Program-made: the position numbers and the translations under genes
Notes under the pieces: generated by a model
What the model was told of the DNA's origin: nothing
Seen by the model: only the letters and a program-made list of their open reading frames with translations
Databases searched by the model: none
Shown: positions 15,873-24,520 of the stretch, in pieces
Layout: every line of letters begins with the position of its first letter
Position numbering within the stretch: position 1 is the stretch's first letter
NCBI RefSeq assembly: GCF_007489285.1
Contig: NZ_VLIY01000007.1
Span: 1 to 64,000, forward strand
Length of the DNA stretch: 64,000 nt
Reading direction: 5' to 3'
Source: Skermania sp. ID1734
Lineage (GTDB): Bacteria; Actinomycetota; Actinomycetes; Mycobacteriales; Mycobacteriaceae

Positions 15873-16079
15873 CTGGATGCCTCCCGACTCGTTCGATTGC
15901 TGCGCCTTAGGTTAATCACTATCAGGGATTAGTCATGCGAAAGCCAGAAGCACGCGAAGTGCGGCGCAGATAACTCCACGACCGGACCGTTGCCCCTCGT
16001 CGGGATTGCCGCAAGTATGGTCACCAGTGCCGGCCACGGGCGGCGACATGGTGTTTGCGTGCGACTCCAGGAGGGGCAG

Positions 16080-16907
16080 ATGGAAGGCAAGTTCACCGGG
16101 GCCGGCGGAAAGTCGATCTTCTGGCAGGCCTGGCTGCCCGACGATGAGCAGACGGTCCGGGGCGTCGTCGTCATCTCGCACGGCATGCACGAGCACGGCG
16201 GTCGCTACGAAGCGGTGGCTGAGACCTTGGTGGGCAAAGGCTTCGCAGTCTATGCCGTCGACCACGCAGGCCATGGCCGGTCGGACGGTGCCCGGGGCGA
16301 CATGAACCATCTCGACGAGGTGGTGGCAGACCTCGACCAACTCATCATGCTTGCGCGGCAGCGTCATCCGAACATTCCCGTTTTTCTCCTCGGCCACAGT
16401 GCCGGTGGTTTGATCGCGCTGTCCTATGTGACGGCACGGCCGCGTGAGCTCGCCGGGTTGATCCTCTCGGCGCCGGCTGTGGACATCTCCGTTGTGTCGC
16501 CGGTGCAGAAGCGCATCGCCGGGGTCATCGCCAGTGTCGCGCCGAAGTTGCCGCTTGTGCCGCTTGATTCGTCGCTGGTGAGCCGCGATCCGGCGATCGT
16601 CGAATACCATCGCACTAATCCGCTCATGGTGCACAACAAGATGCGCGCGCGCTCCGTCTATGAGGGTGTCACCGCGGCCGAGAGCGTCCAGGCCAAGCTG
16701 TCGTCCCTGACACTGCCGCTTCTGGTGATGACCGGCACCGAGGACAAACTCGTTTCGCCCAACGGCGCTCGAATGGTGGTGGAGCGGGCGTCGTCGGCGG
16801 ACAAGACCTACCACGAGTACGACGGTCTATACCACGAGATCTTCAATGAGCCCGAGCGGGAGACGGTGCTGGCCGATCTGGTCGATTGGCTCGATTCGCA
16901 CGTCTGA
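16080..16907 (+). CDS. Monoacylglycerol lipase-type alpha/beta hydrolase (Rv0183-like)
   Basis: The 275-residue protein begins MEGKFTGAGGKSIFWQAWLP after a strong AGGAGGGGCAG ribosome binding site, which decides against an in-frame ATG 30 codons upstream. It has the hydrolase-4 fold: VISHGMHEHGGRYE oxyanion block, DHAGHGRSDGARG, nucleophile elbow LLGHSAGG (Ser107), then TGTEDKLVS for the Asp and LYHEIFNE for the His. Mycobacterial homologues split monoacylglycerols and can act at the cell envelope; no signal peptide is seen here. It converges with the next gene, six bases apart. Confidence 0.88.
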   Translation: MEGKFTGAGGKSIFWQAWLPDDEQTVRGVVVISHGMHEHGGRYEAVAETLVGKGFAVYAVDHAGHGRSDGARGDMNHLDEVVADLDQLIMLARQRHPNIPVFLLGHSAGGLIALSYVTARPRELAGLILSAPAVDISVVSPVQKRIAGVIASVAPKLPLVPLDSSLVSRDPAIVEYHRTNPLMVHNKMRARSVYEGVTAAESVQAKLSSLTLPLLVMTGTEDKLVSPNGARMVVERASSADKTYHEYDGLYHEIFNEPERETVLADLVDWLDSHV

Positions 16908-16913
16908 CAGCGC

Positions 16914-18158
16914 TCAACGGAAGCAGGCGGTGGCACCGCCCGAGGCGAAAGTGGCCTTGTCGCAATACGTTGCATGCGGATAGTAGGCGCCCATCGTTAC
17001 GGCTGGATCGCTGCGCTGGGCCTGCGACGCCTGAATCGAGTTCGGGTAGAACTGTGAGCTCGGCAGCATATAGCGCAGGAACACGACCTTCTTTGCGACC
17101 GCCGTGCTGCCCCAAGGCAATACGGTGACGCCGGGCCCAATGGTGGCGGGCAGATCCTGCGGCGCGGCAACCACATAGGTGTAGTAACCGTCGCCATCGA
17201 GACGCGTCTGAAAGTCGGCCGCGCAACCCACGACCGGGTACGGCGAAACCTGGTCGTTCTGGCACATCGACCAGTAGCGAACCTGCGTCGGACTGGTCGG
17301 CGCCTGGCCGGCGCGCGTGTCCGGGTACGACGGCGCCTTCGCGCGGATCACGACGAGACGGCCGGGTTGATAGGTGAGCCCGGCACCGATGTATCTGTTG
17401 TCGCCGTTGGGAAATAGGCCCGATGTGCTTGCCGGGTTGACAAATGTCGCCTCGGGGACGTTGCCGGGGAATGCTCCAGCGGCGGCGTTGCCGATGACGC
17501 GATCGAATGCGTCGGCGCCGACGGCGGCAACGGGCCCAGAATACGATTGTGGATCGAACACCTGATTGCACGGCTGACTCTGCACCGTCGCGCCCGCCAC
17601 ATGCATTGTTGCCGTCGGTAATCCGACGCCGCCGTTCAGCGACCTCGGATCGGTGGGGACATAGACGCGGATGATCAGGAAGCCGACCGGCGTGTTCTGT
17701 TCAGCGGGCAGTGCCTGAATTTCGTTGCGGGTGCGATCGGCGTGACCGGTAACCAAAGTCGCATGCCAATGACGTTGTTGCAGAGACTCGTTAGTGGCAG
17801 AGCCAATAACAAAAGGGTTGACACTACCGGGATCCGCGACTATCTGGTTGTCACGCAAAGTGTCGACGGTGTCGAAATTAGTGCCATAGGTATTGAGCGA
17901 GAAGTACCGGGCCGCGGGGTAATCACCGGATAGCTCGATCCGGTCGCCTGAGCCGAGAGCGTAGGGGAGGACCCAGTAGGTCGCGTTCGAGTCGGGGAAC
18001 GCAACATTGAGCACCTGATCGTTGGACATGAAGCGCCACGCGCACAGCGGGCTATCCGCGGGGGCGGCTTGGGCGCGCAGCGGTATGGCCACCAACCAGA
18101 CTGTCGCGCAAAGAAGTACCAGTGCTCGGACGGCTATCGGCTGCAGCGGCACTCGCAT
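16914..18158 (-). CDS. Exported protein of unknown function
   Basis: The 414-residue protein has a clear signal peptide: MRVPLQPIAVRALVLLCAT, a hydrophobic core and a cleavage-like AQAAPADS at about residue 30. The mature part is rich in aromatic and small residues with paired cysteines (PLCAW, QPCNQVF, MCQND, VGCAAD, TYCDKA, TACFR), suggesting disulfide bonds outside the membrane. Segments such as GDYPAARYFSLNTYG and VLPYALGSGDRIELSG resemble DUF1214-type envelope proteins, but I cannot place it with certainty. The ATG at 18156-18158 is preceded by GGAGGGAGTGCAC, so the longer in-frame start at 18182 is not needed. Confidence 0.7.
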   Translation of the reverse strand: MRVPLQPIAVRALVLLCATVWLVAIPLRAQAAPADSPLCAWRFMSNDQVLNVAFPDSNATYWVLPYALGSGDRIELSGDYPAARYFSLNTYGTNFDTVDTLRDNQIVADPGSVNPFVIGSATNESLQQRHWHATLVTGHADRTRNEIQALPAEQNTPVGFLIIRVYVPTDPRSLNGGVGLPTATMHVAGATVQSQPCNQVFDPQSYSGPVAAVGADAFDRVIGNAAAGAFPGNVPEATFVNPASTSGLFPNGDNRYIGAGLTYQPGRLVVIRAKAPSYPDTRAGQAPTSPTQVRYWSMCQNDQVSPYPVVGCAADFQTRLDGDGYYTYVVAAPQDLPATIGPGVTVLPWGSTAVAKKVVFLRYMLPSSQFYPNSIQASQAQRSDPAVTMGAYYPHATYCDKATFASGGATACFR

Positions 18159-18208
18159 GTGCACTCCCTCCCGCGCGTTCACAGTAACCGTCGGCTGGCG
18201 GTGTTAAC

Positions 18209-18214
18209 TAGTCT
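18209..18214 (+). promoter_or_regulatory. Candidate -10 box (TAGTCT) for a leaderless PPOX mRNA
   Basis: TAGTCT is followed by six bases (TTTCCC) and the ATG at 18221. There is no purine-rich ribosome binding site, which fits a leaderless transcript. Inferred from spacing only. Confidence 0.45.
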
Positions 18215-18220
18215 TTTCCC

Positions 18221-18682
18221 ATGACCGTGAACAATGCGGCCGCGGCGGCGCGAGCGGTGGTTGCGGGCACCAATGTCGCGACGCTCGCCAGCCTCACTGA
18301 CAGTGGTGGTCCGTGGGCGTCGTTCATCGCGTACGGACAGGTAGGCGGCGCGCCGGTGCTGTGCGTGTCACAGCTCGCCGAACATGGCCGCAACCTTGCG
18401 CGCGACCCGCGCGCCAGCCTGTCGATCGTGTCCACCGAGTCGGTCGACGACCCCCTGGCAAGGTCGCGAGTGACGCTCGCCGGCGTGGTTCGCACTCCGC
18501 TCGACGTCGAAGTCGCGCGACAGTCCTATCTCGCCGCGGCGCCGTCGGCGGCGACTTTCATCGACTTTCCCGACTTCACGTTGTGGCAGTTGGAAATTCA
18601 GCGGGTGCGCTGGGTCGGCGGTTACGGGCGAATGGAATCGGTGCGCACCGATGCGTACCTCGATGGTTGGCTGGACGCATGA
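18221..18682 (+). CDS. Pyridoxamine 5'-phosphate oxidase-fold protein (HugZ-like)
   Basis: The 153-residue protein has the split-barrel flavin/haem-binding fold: VATLASLTDSGGPWASFIAYG in the first strands, LSQLAEHGRNLARDPRASLSI in the middle, and LARSRVTLAGVV. This pattern is seen in haem-utilisation-type and related PPOX proteins, which bind FMN, F420 or haem. The cofactor cannot be told from sequence; the C-terminal FPDFTLWQLEIQRVRWVGGYG resembles haem-utilisation members. It overlaps the DJ-1-like gene by four bases (ATGA), so the two are probably made together. Confidence 0.75.
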   Translation: MTVNNAAAAARAVVAGTNVATLASLTDSGGPWASFIAYGQVGGAPVLCVSQLAEHGRNLARDPRASLSIVSTESVDDPLARSRVTLAGVVRTPLDVEVARQSYLAAAPSAATFIDFPDFTLWQLEIQRVRWVGGYGRMESVRTDAYLDGWLDA

Positions 18683-19275
18683 GTAACCCAAAGCACATCG
18701 GCATCCTGGTTTTCGATGACGCGGAGGAATTGGACGCGGTCGGTCCGTGGGAGGTGCTCGCGTATTGGACCCGAACGTACCCCGACGATGGCTACGCGGT
18801 GACCACGCTGTCGCCGAACGGTGGAGTTGTGCGGTGCGCAAAAGGCCTCGTGCTGCAGGCGGAATACGCGTCAGCGGACGCACCGGCACTCGACGTCCTG
18901 CTGCATCCGGGAGGGATCGGCACCCGCGCCCAGGTGCGCGACGACGACCATCTGGAGTGGGTGCGCCAGCAAAGCGCTCACGCTCAGCTCATGACGAGCG
19001 TGTGCACGGGCTCGCTGGTGTACGCGGCCGCCGGCCTGCTACGCAACCGGCCGGCCACCACCCATTGGGCGGCGCTCGACCTGCTGGCCAAACTCGATCC
19101 GACGATCGATGTCCAACCGGAGGCCCGGTTCGTCGATGATGGCGACGTCATCACCTCGGCGGGAGTGTCGGCCGGGATCGATATGGCGCTGCACCTGGTG
19201 TCGCGGCTGGCCGGAGTCGAGCGGGCGCGGGAGGTGCGGCGGGGCATTCAGTACGATCCGCTGCCGCCGGTGTGA
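18679..19275 (+). CDS. DJ-1/PfpI-superfamily protein (isonitrile-hydratase-like)
   Basis: The 198-residue protein starts in the ATGA overlap with the preceding gene. It has GILVFDDAEELDAVGPWEVL with the conserved acidic residue near the N-terminus and the nucleophile elbow TSVCTGSLVYAAAGLL, followed by RPATTHWAAL, where the His may complete the site. This arrangement is typical of the GATase1-like AraC-N-terminal/isonitrile hydratase branch. No DNA-binding domain is attached. Its substrate is unknown; stress or small electrophile handling is possible given the flavin- or haem-type partner. Confidence 0.78.
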   Translation: MSNPKHIGILVFDDAEELDAVGPWEVLAYWTRTYPDDGYAVTTLSPNGGVVRCAKGLVLQAEYASADAPALDVLLHPGGIGTRAQVRDDDHLEWVRQQSAHAQLMTSVCTGSLVYAAAGLLRNRPATTHWAALDLLAKLDPTIDVQPEARFVDDGDVITSAGVSAGIDMALHLVSRLAGVERAREVRRGIQYDPLPPV

Positions 19276-19286
19276 GCGCGGCGTCC

Positions 19287-20186
19287 CTACGGGCGGCTGG
19301 CCCGCAGGATGCGGACCGGGCGCAGTGCCTGGGGCGGGTCACCGTCGAATTCCACCGATCCGTCGAGGTACCCGGCGATGAGTTCGGTGGCGGAGCGGTC
19401 GTCGATGTCAGCGAAGCCGAGCGCGCGCAACTTTGCGGCGATTTCGTCCGGTGTGAAGTAGCTGGACCAGGCCTCGCCGACGTGTGCCGCTCGGGTTGCG
19501 CGTGCCTGCAATTGCCCGCGTTCCTCGTCGGTGCCGGGCTTCTGCAGATAGTCGAAGATCACCTCAACCGGCTCGCACTGACCAGCGATGTATTGAAGCG
19601 TGGTGCGAGCGGCGTCCGGGGTCAGATAGAACACGACACCGAGCCACACGAATATGGCCGGTTCGGTCCTGCTGAACCCAGCGGATTCCAATCCTCGTGC
19701 CAGTCCTTCGGTTTCGAAGTCGACCGGCACGAAAGTCAGCTGCTCGGGCCGTTCGATGTCGGCTGCGTCAAGGCGTTGTTGTTTCCACGCTTGGGTAGCG
19801 GGATGGTCGACCTCGAATACGTGCAGGTCGGGACGCGGGTTTCGGTAGGCGAAGGTATCGAGTCCTGCGCCGAGCATCACGACCTGCCGAACTCCAGCGG
19901 CAACGGCGGCGGCCACGCGATCCTCGGCGAAGCGGGAACGAGCAGCAAAAAATAGGCGACGCGGTCGATCAACGGCGGCCAGCAAGTGGATGTCCGACCC
20001 GAAGTCGTGATCGGGACGCTCCACACCGGGCCGGCCCAGTGCGGTCAGCTCATCCACAGTGACACCCAGCAGACGTGCCGCCAGCGGATCGGTGAAAATT
20101 CGTGGCTGATCAGCAATTTGATGGTAGGCACGGGCGTAAGCAGTGGCGAACGCCGTTCGGCTGGGTCGTGCGTCATCCATGCTCAC
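19287..20186 (-). CDS. SAM-dependent methyltransferase, mycobacterial LCMT/PPM-like family
   Basis: The 299-residue protein is of the family present in many copies in mycobacteria (TIGR00027 type). It has RTAFATAYARAYHQ and RIFTDPLAARLLG near the start, the SAM motif VVMLGAGLDTFAYR, the acidic FEVDHPATQ, and the later FVWLGVVFYLTPDAARTTL. Targets of this family are mostly unknown, with O-methylation of small acids or proteins suspected. A GTG at 20184-20186 or the ATG two codons on could be the start. It converges with the DJ-1-like gene, 11 bp apart. Confidence 0.85.
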   Translation of the reverse strand: MSMDDARPSRTAFATAYARAYHQIADQPRIFTDPLAARLLGVTVDELTALGRPGVERPDHDFGSDIHLLAAVDRPRRLFFAARSRFAEDRVAAAVAAGVRQVVMLGAGLDTFAYRNPRPDLHVFEVDHPATQAWKQQRLDAADIERPEQLTFVPVDFETEGLARGLESAGFSRTEPAIFVWLGVVFYLTPDAARTTLQYIAGQCEPVEVIFDYLQKPGTDEERGQLQARATRAAHVGEAWSSYFTPDEIAAKLRALGFADIDDRSATELIAGYLDGSVEFDGDPPQALRPVRILRASRP

Positions 20187-20233
20187 GAACCTACTAACGC
20201 ACGTAAGCGCGTCAATTGGGGTTAACAGCGAGT

Positions 20234-20309
20234 TGGTGCCCCAGGCAGGATTCGAACCTGCGACCTACCGCTTAGGAGGCGGTTGCTCTATCCCCTGAGC
20301 TACTGGGGC
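20234..20309 (-). tRNA. tRNA-Arg (anticodon CCT)
   Basis: On the minus strand the sequence starts GCCCCAGTAGCTCAGGGG and folds as a cloverleaf. The acceptor GCCCCAG pairs with CTGGGGC, the anticodon stem ACCGC/GCGGT holds loop CTCCTAA with anticodon CCT, and the T arm reads GCAGGTTCGAATCCTGC. A discriminator A and an encoded CCA (20234-20236) follow. It reads the rare AGG arginine codon. No integrase or att-like repeat lies next to it. Confidence 0.95.
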
Positions 20310-20322
20310 CGACGGTGGCACA

Positions 20323-20328
20323 AGTGTA
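20323..20328 (-). promoter_or_regulatory. Candidate -10 box (TACACT) of tRNA-Arg
   Basis: TACACT on the minus strand ends 13 bases before the mature tRNA 5' end, with TTGCGG 15 bases upstream as a poor -35. Position and sequence fit a housekeeping sigma promoter. Confidence 0.4.
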
Positions 20329-20684
20329 GCGGCGAGGGGTACGCCGCAAATCTGCCCGCGGATAGGCAAGGCGAGAGTTGGTCAGACACGCCCGCCCTGT
20401 CACTGTAACGAACACCACACCGACTCCAGAGCGCCCAACTGCCAGCGCAACCAATTCGTCACTGAGCAGGTCCTCGATCGTCACAGCCCGGTGTAGATCG
20501 AATAAACGACATGTACACATCCGGTGACTCTTCAATAAAGGTCTGTCCGGCAAATTCGCGAAACAAGTTGATCATCACTATCGTGGCCCTCGACCGGCGC
20601 TGCGTACGACGGCGACTCGCAGTAGGGCGTCGGGTGACCGCGCATCTCTCAGGCGAACGTCCGTAGAACTGGCAGGAGTTTTTC
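20329..20684. other. Intergenic stretch without a recognisable gene
   Basis: Between the tRNA promoter and the secreted lipase gene there is no open frame with plausible coding content; an 83-codon minus-strand frame lacks a ribosome binding site. The part around 20490-20590 is richer in A and T than its surroundings and may hold the lipase promoter (TATCGT at about 20579), but no element stands out. Confidence 0.5.
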
Positions 20685-21926
20685 ATGTCTCTCCCATCGC
20701 GTGTCGGCACCGCTCTCAGCGCGGTCCTCGCGTCGGTGGCGCTAGTTCTAGGGGCGAGCCTGCTTGCGCCAGTCGCATCGGCAGACCCGGCCGGGCCGAT
20801 CTATCCGATTCCCGACCCGGACCCCTTCTACGCCCAGCCACCGGATCTGGACCACTTCAAACCGGGCGACGTTCTCGGGTTCCGGCCGATGCCACCGTTG
20901 CTCATCTTCCCGGGCACCGCTGTGTACGAGGTGAAGTTCCGGTCGACCAACTCCGAGAACCACCCGATCGCCGCGACATCGCTCGTGCTCATTCCGGCGA
21001 ACCATGCGCCGAACGGCCCGCTGCTGTCGTATCAGCACATCATCAATGGCCTCAGCCCCAAGTGTGAGCCGTCGCGCGCGCTGTACTCCACCGATCCGAC
21101 GATCATCATCCGCGAGGCACCTGCGCTCAACATCGCCTTGATGCGCGGTTGGGCCGTGGCGTTGCCGGACCATCTGGGCCCGACCGCCGCCTACGGCGCG
21201 GCCAAGTTGGGCGGCATGATCACCCTCGACGGGATCCGTGCGGTGCAGCGAGTTCCGCAGCTTGCCTCGCAGCAGAGCCCGGTGGCGATGGCTGGCTACT
21301 CCGGTGGCGGCATGGCCACCGCGTGGGCGGCGGCACTTGCCCCCTCGTACGCGCCGGAACTCAACATCGTCGGCGTCGCTGAGGGCGGCGTGCCGATGAA
21401 CCTGACGAAGATGGCCAAGGCGCTGCTAGGCGGCCCGCACCCGGCGTTCGGACTCGGGATGGCGGCGGCCATCGGCTTGGAACGCGAGTATCCCGACCGG
21501 TTCCCGCTGAGTTCTCAGCTCAATGCCCGCGGAATTGCCGTGCGGGACGCGATGGCCAACGGCTGCACCAACGACGTGCTGGCCTTGGGTATCGGTCACA
21601 GTGTCACGGAACTGGCGAGTTCCATGAAACTCACGAGCGACCCGATGGTGTGGGAGGTAGGCGACGAGAACAGCCTCGAGCTGTATTCAGGCGTGCCGAA
21701 GGCGCCGATCTTCGAATGGCACTCACCCACGGATGTTTTGATCCCGGTCGACTCGATCGAGAACACGGTCCGGCGTTACTGCGCAGCCGGTGACAGGGTG
21801 CAACAGATGTTGTTCCCGACGCCGGACCACATGACGACCGCCGTCGTCGGTGTGCCGTTTGCGCTCAACTACATCCAAGATCGTTTCAACGGCGTGCCGG
21901 CGCCAAGCGATTGCGGGCACATCTAG
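20685..21926 (+). CDS. Secreted LIP-family lipase/esterase
   Basis: The 413-residue protein has a signal peptide (hydrophobic run LSAVLASVALVLGASLLAPV, then cleavage near VASADP). The mature enzyme follows the Candida-type secretory lipase pattern (LIP family): a Pro/Asp-rich start, TSLVLIPANHAPNGPLLSYQ, the elbow AMAGYSGGGMATAWAAAL with nucleophile Ser206, and Cys residues that probably pair. The Asp in WHSPTDVLIPVDS and the His in TPDHMTTAV would finish the triad. Such lipases release fatty acids outside the cell. A GGCAGGAG site precedes the ATG. Substrate range cannot be read from sequence. Confidence 0.85.
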   Translation: MSLPSRVGTALSAVLASVALVLGASLLAPVASADPAGPIYPIPDPDPFYAQPPDLDHFKPGDVLGFRPMPPLLIFPGTAVYEVKFRSTNSENHPIAATSLVLIPANHAPNGPLLSYQHIINGLSPKCEPSRALYSTDPTIIIREAPALNIALMRGWAVALPDHLGPTAAYGAAKLGGMITLDGIRAVQRVPQLASQQSPVAMAGYSGGGMATAWAAALAPSYAPELNIVGVAEGGVPMNLTKMAKALLGGPHPAFGLGMAAAIGLEREYPDRFPLSSQLNARGIAVRDAMANGCTNDVLALGIGHSVTELASSMKLTSDPMVWEVGDENSLELYSGVPKAPIFEWHSPTDVLIPVDSIENTVRRYCAAGDRVQQMLFPTPDHMTTAVVGVPFALNYIQDRFNGVPAPSDCGHI

Positions 21927-21936
21927 CCAGCGGGTC

Positions 21937-21942
21937 TACGCT
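21937..21942 (+). promoter_or_regulatory. Candidate -10 box (TACGCT) before the acyl-CoA dehydrogenase gene
   Basis: TACGCT lies eight bases before the ATG at 21951, close to the leaderless spacing. GGAG in the spacer could also serve as a weak ribosome site, so the reading is uncertain. Confidence 0.3.
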
Positions 21943-21950
21943 GGAGCCTC

Positions 21951-23210
21951 ATGGACTTCGCGCCCTCGCCCCGCGCCGCGGAATTGCAGCAGCGGGTCGG
22001 CGACTTCATCGCCACCGAGATCGAGCCCATCGAGGCGCAGTATCACCGTGAGCTCCTCGCTGCGGACAATCCATGGCAGGTGTTGCCGGTCATCGACGAG
22101 TTGAAGGACAAGGCTCGCGACCAAGGGCTTTGGAACCTTTTTCTGCCCGGCACGCTGACCAACACCGAGTACGCGCCGCTGGCCGAGCTGATGGGCCGGT
22201 CGTTCATCGCGCCCGAGATCTTCAACTGCAACGCACCGGACACCGGTAACGCCGAGGTGCTGGTGCACTACGGCAGCGAAGAACAACAACAACGGTGGCT
22301 GAAACCGTTGTTGGACGGGCAGATTCGCTCGGCATTCGGAATGACGGAGCCGGGTGTCGCGTCGTCGGATGCGACCAATATGGAATCGACGGTGATCCCC
22401 GACGGCGAGGACGTCATCGTCAACGGCCGTAAGTGGTTTTCCACCGGTGTCGGGCACTCGAATTGCCGCTTCATCATTTTCATGGGCGTCACGGATGCAG
22501 AAGCGAATCGCCACCAACGGCATTCGATGGTGATTGTGCCGGTTGACACGCCCGGGGTGAAAGTCGAACGCATGCTGCCGGTATTCGGCTACCTCGACGC
22601 GCCCTACGGGTACGGCGAAGTCAGCTTCACCGATGTGCGGGTGCCGGCCAGCAACATCATTGCCGGACCCGGCCGCGGGTTCGAGATCGCGCAGGGCCGG
22701 TTGGGGCCCGGGCGAATTCATCACTGTATGCGGCTGATCGGTTTGGCGGAAAAGGCTTTGGAACTCGCATGTCGACGCGCGAGCGAGCGGGTGGCGTTCG
22801 GCAAGCCGCTGGTCAACCTCGGCGGCAACCGGGAACGGATTGCCAAGGCGCGCATAGCGATCGATCAGGCACGCCTGCTGGTGCTGTACACCGCTTGGCT
22901 TTTGGATACCCAGGGCATCGCGGGAGCGCTCTCACAGGTGTCCCAGATCAAGGCGGCTGTGCCGTCAATGGCGCTCGAGGTGATCGACATGGCCATCCAG
23001 TTGCACGGCGGCGCGGGCCTCACCGACGACTTCCCGCTTGCGGCTGCGTTCGCCGGTGCGCGCTCGCTACGCTTTGCCGACGGCCCGGACGAGGTGCATC
23101 TCGGGGTTGTCGCGCGTTTGGAACTCGCGAAGATGCGGGTGAGTGAGGATCGCAGCGAGGAACGAGCGAGGACCGGAGCGAATCCCAAATCGAGCAATCA
23201 AGCACAGTAA
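21951..23210 (+). CDS. Acyl-CoA dehydrogenase, ACAD10/11-like
   Basis: The 419-residue flavoenzyme has SAFGMTEPGVASSDATNM (FAD/substrate block), VNGRKWFSTGVGHSNCRF, and near the end MAIQLHGGAGLTDDFPLAAAF with RFADGPDEVHLG, the form seen in ACAD10/11-type enzymes. These oxidise long-chain or 4-hydroxy acyl-CoAs. It forms a likely pair with the SDR gene 16 bp downstream. The last 25 residues are odd: from VSEDRSEERARTG onward they are encoded by a GAGCG-rich repeat (23139-23180) rather than a conserved C-terminus, so the ancestral stop was probably earlier. Confidence 0.85.
   Translation: MDFAPSPRAAELQQRVGDFIATEIEPIEAQYHRELLAADNPWQVLPVIDELKDKARDQGLWNLFLPGTLTNTEYAPLAELMGRSFIAPEIFNCNAPDTGNAEVLVHYGSEEQQQRWLKPLLDGQIRSAFGMTEPGVASSDATNMESTVIPDGEDVIVNGRKWFSTGVGHSNCRFIIFMGVTDAEANRHQRHSMVIVPVDTPGVKVERMLPVFGYLDAPYGYGEVSFTDVRVPASNIIAGPGRGFEIAQGRLGPGRIHHCMRLIGLAEKALELACRRASERVAFGKPLVNLGGNRERIAKARIAIDQARLLVLYTAWLLDTQGIAGALSQVSQIKAAVPSMALEVIDMAIQLHGGAGLTDDFPLAAAFAGARSLRFADGPDEVHLGVVARLELAKMRVSEDRSEERARTGANPKSSNQAQ
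23139..23180 (+). repeat. GAGCGAG-rich dispersed repeat at a gene end
   Basis: The stretch reads GTGAGTGAGGATCGCAGCGA and continues with GGAACGAGCGAGGACCGGAGCG. A related sequence sits at 42779-42820 on the opposite strand, also at a gene end. The two share CGCAGCGAGGA, GCGAG and CCGGAGC. Such low-complexity runs recur in mycobacterial genomes; here it has been read into the C-terminus of a protein. Confidence 0.6.
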
Positions 23211-23226
23211 GTATAAGAGGTAATTC

Positions 23227-23985
23227 ATGACTCAGAAGTTCCGGCGCAACATCCTCATCACCGGCGCTAGCTCGGGGCTCGGTGAGGGTATGGCCCGCCT
23301 GTTCGCGGCCAAGGGCCACAACCTGGTGCTCTGCGCTCGCCGGGTCGAGAACCTGGAGACCATTGCCAAGCAACTGCATGAGCGGCATCCCGACATCACG
23401 GTCCTGGTTCGCCAACTCGACGTCAACGATCATGACGCCGTATTCCGGGTTTTCGCTGAAACCAATTCGGAGCTCGGTGGATTGGACCGAATCATTGCCA
23501 ATGCCGGGCTGGGTAAGGGGCAACCGATAGGCACCGGATACTTCGCCGCCAACAAGCAGACCGCGGAGACCAATTTCATCGGGTTGCTCGCCCAGTGTGA
23601 GGCGGCCATGCAGATCTTCCGGGAGCGCAACGACGGCCACCTGGTGGTGGTCGCCTCCGTCAGTGCGGTGCGAGGCGCCGGCGGCAACCTCACCACCTAC
23701 GCCGCGTCCAAAGCCGCCGCCGCTCATCTGGCGGAAGGCATTCGGTTGTCGGTGCTCGGCACTCCCATCAAGGTGACCACCCTGCTGCCCGGCTACATCG
23801 AGTCCGAGATGACGGCCCGCGCCGGCAACACGCCGCTGCTGACGTCCGCCGAGAAGGGACACCGGGCAATGGTGGACGCGATCGAGAAGGAGCCAGCGAG
23901 CGCCTATGTGCCCAACCTGCCGTGGCTACCGCTGGCCCAAGTGCTCAAGGTGAGCCCGTTGCCGGTGTTGAAGCGCCTCCTCTGA
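23227..23985 (+). CDS. Short-chain dehydrogenase/reductase
   Basis: The 252-residue protein has the NADP-type Rossmann start ILITGASSGLGEGMARLF with Arg pair LCARRVENL after beta2, ANAGLGKG, and the active site VASVSAVRGAGGNLTTYAASKAAAAH with Ser, Tyr and Lys. It lacks a signal peptide. It follows the acyl-CoA dehydrogenase by 16 bp, with AAGAGGTAATTC before the ATG. The pair suggests oxidation of an acyl or hydroxyacyl compound; the substrate is unknown. It converges with the PH-like gene at seven bases. Confidence 0.83.
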   Translation: MTQKFRRNILITGASSGLGEGMARLFAAKGHNLVLCARRVENLETIAKQLHERHPDITVLVRQLDVNDHDAVFRVFAETNSELGGLDRIIANAGLGKGQPIGTGYFAANKQTAETNFIGLLAQCEAAMQIFRERNDGHLVVVASVSAVRGAGGNLTTYAASKAAAAHLAEGIRLSVLGTPIKVTTLLPGYIESEMTARAGNTPLLTSAEKGHRAMVDAIEKEPASAYVPNLPWLPLAQVLKVSPLPVLKRLL

Positions 23986-23992
23986 CGTCCGG

Positions 23993-24520
23993 TTACGTCT
24001 CGACCTTCCAGTGCTCGCGCAGCGCTAGCGCAATCTCGGGATGCACGTTCAGCCGGACGCGCCGCTCCGACAGGAGTCGCAACAGCTCTTTGAGCTGTTC
24101 GCGTTTGTCCATGTCGTAGGCCTTGGCCGGCGGCGAGTCAACCGGATCGATCTCCAGCAGTACCAGCGCACCGTCGGGATTGATCGAGGTGGGTACGCCG
24201 AGGGCGAGCAGCCATTTCTCACTGTCCCGGTCGATTACGCCCAATCGCGCCCCGCTGACCTGGTCCCATGCCACCCGGCGCTCGTGCAGCGGGGTCCGCA
24301 CGACCACCGCATCGGGGCCCAGTTCGATGCGGTCACGCAAGAACAGGAACGCTGCGATCGCAGCTCCGATCGCGGCGCCCACGACGATCCCCGTGAACAC
24401 TCGCCGCCAGCCGAAGATGCCGGTGATCGCGACGGCCAGCACGACGGCAACGAGCAGGGCGACAGCGGAATATGCCAGCGCACGTTGCCGCGGTACCCCG
24501 CCCGCGCGCGCAGTCGTCAC
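23993..24520 (-). CDS. Membrane protein with bacterial PH-like domain, coupled to encapsulin
   Basis: The 175-residue protein has two hydrophobic segments (ALAYSAVALLVAVVLAVAIT and VFTGIVVGAAIGAAIAAFLF). A soluble domain follows: LGPDAVVVRTPLHERRVAWDQVSG, which fits the bacterial PH pattern. A helix-rich end (MDKREQLKELLRLLSERR) closes it. Its GTG start overlaps the encapsulin TGA (GTGA), so translation of the two is likely coupled. It may therefore tether or otherwise serve the encapsulin shell at the membrane, but no such role is known to me and the link rests on gene order alone. Confidence 0.7.
   Translation of the reverse strand: MTTARAGGVPRQRALAYSAVALLVAVVLAVAITGIFGWRRVFTGIVVGAAIGAAIAAFLFLRDRIELGPDAVVVRTPLHERRVAWDQVSGARLGVIDRDSEKWLLALGVPTSINPDGALVLLEIDPVDSPPAKAYDMDKREQLKELLRLLSERRVRLNVHPEIALALREHWKVET

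Noticed and set aside
20190-20220. Sigma-70-like promoter (TTGACG and TAGTAG) for the methyltransferase gene
   Set aside because: The two hexamers are only about 13 bp apart, too close for a standard promoter.
20234-20310. Integration site at the tRNA-Arg gene
   Set aside because: No integrase, no repeated tRNA 3' end and no foreign-looking block on either side.
20459-20710. Possible small gene of 83 codons on the minus strand
   Set aside because: No ribosome binding site, it overlaps the lipase start, and no family resemblance was seen.
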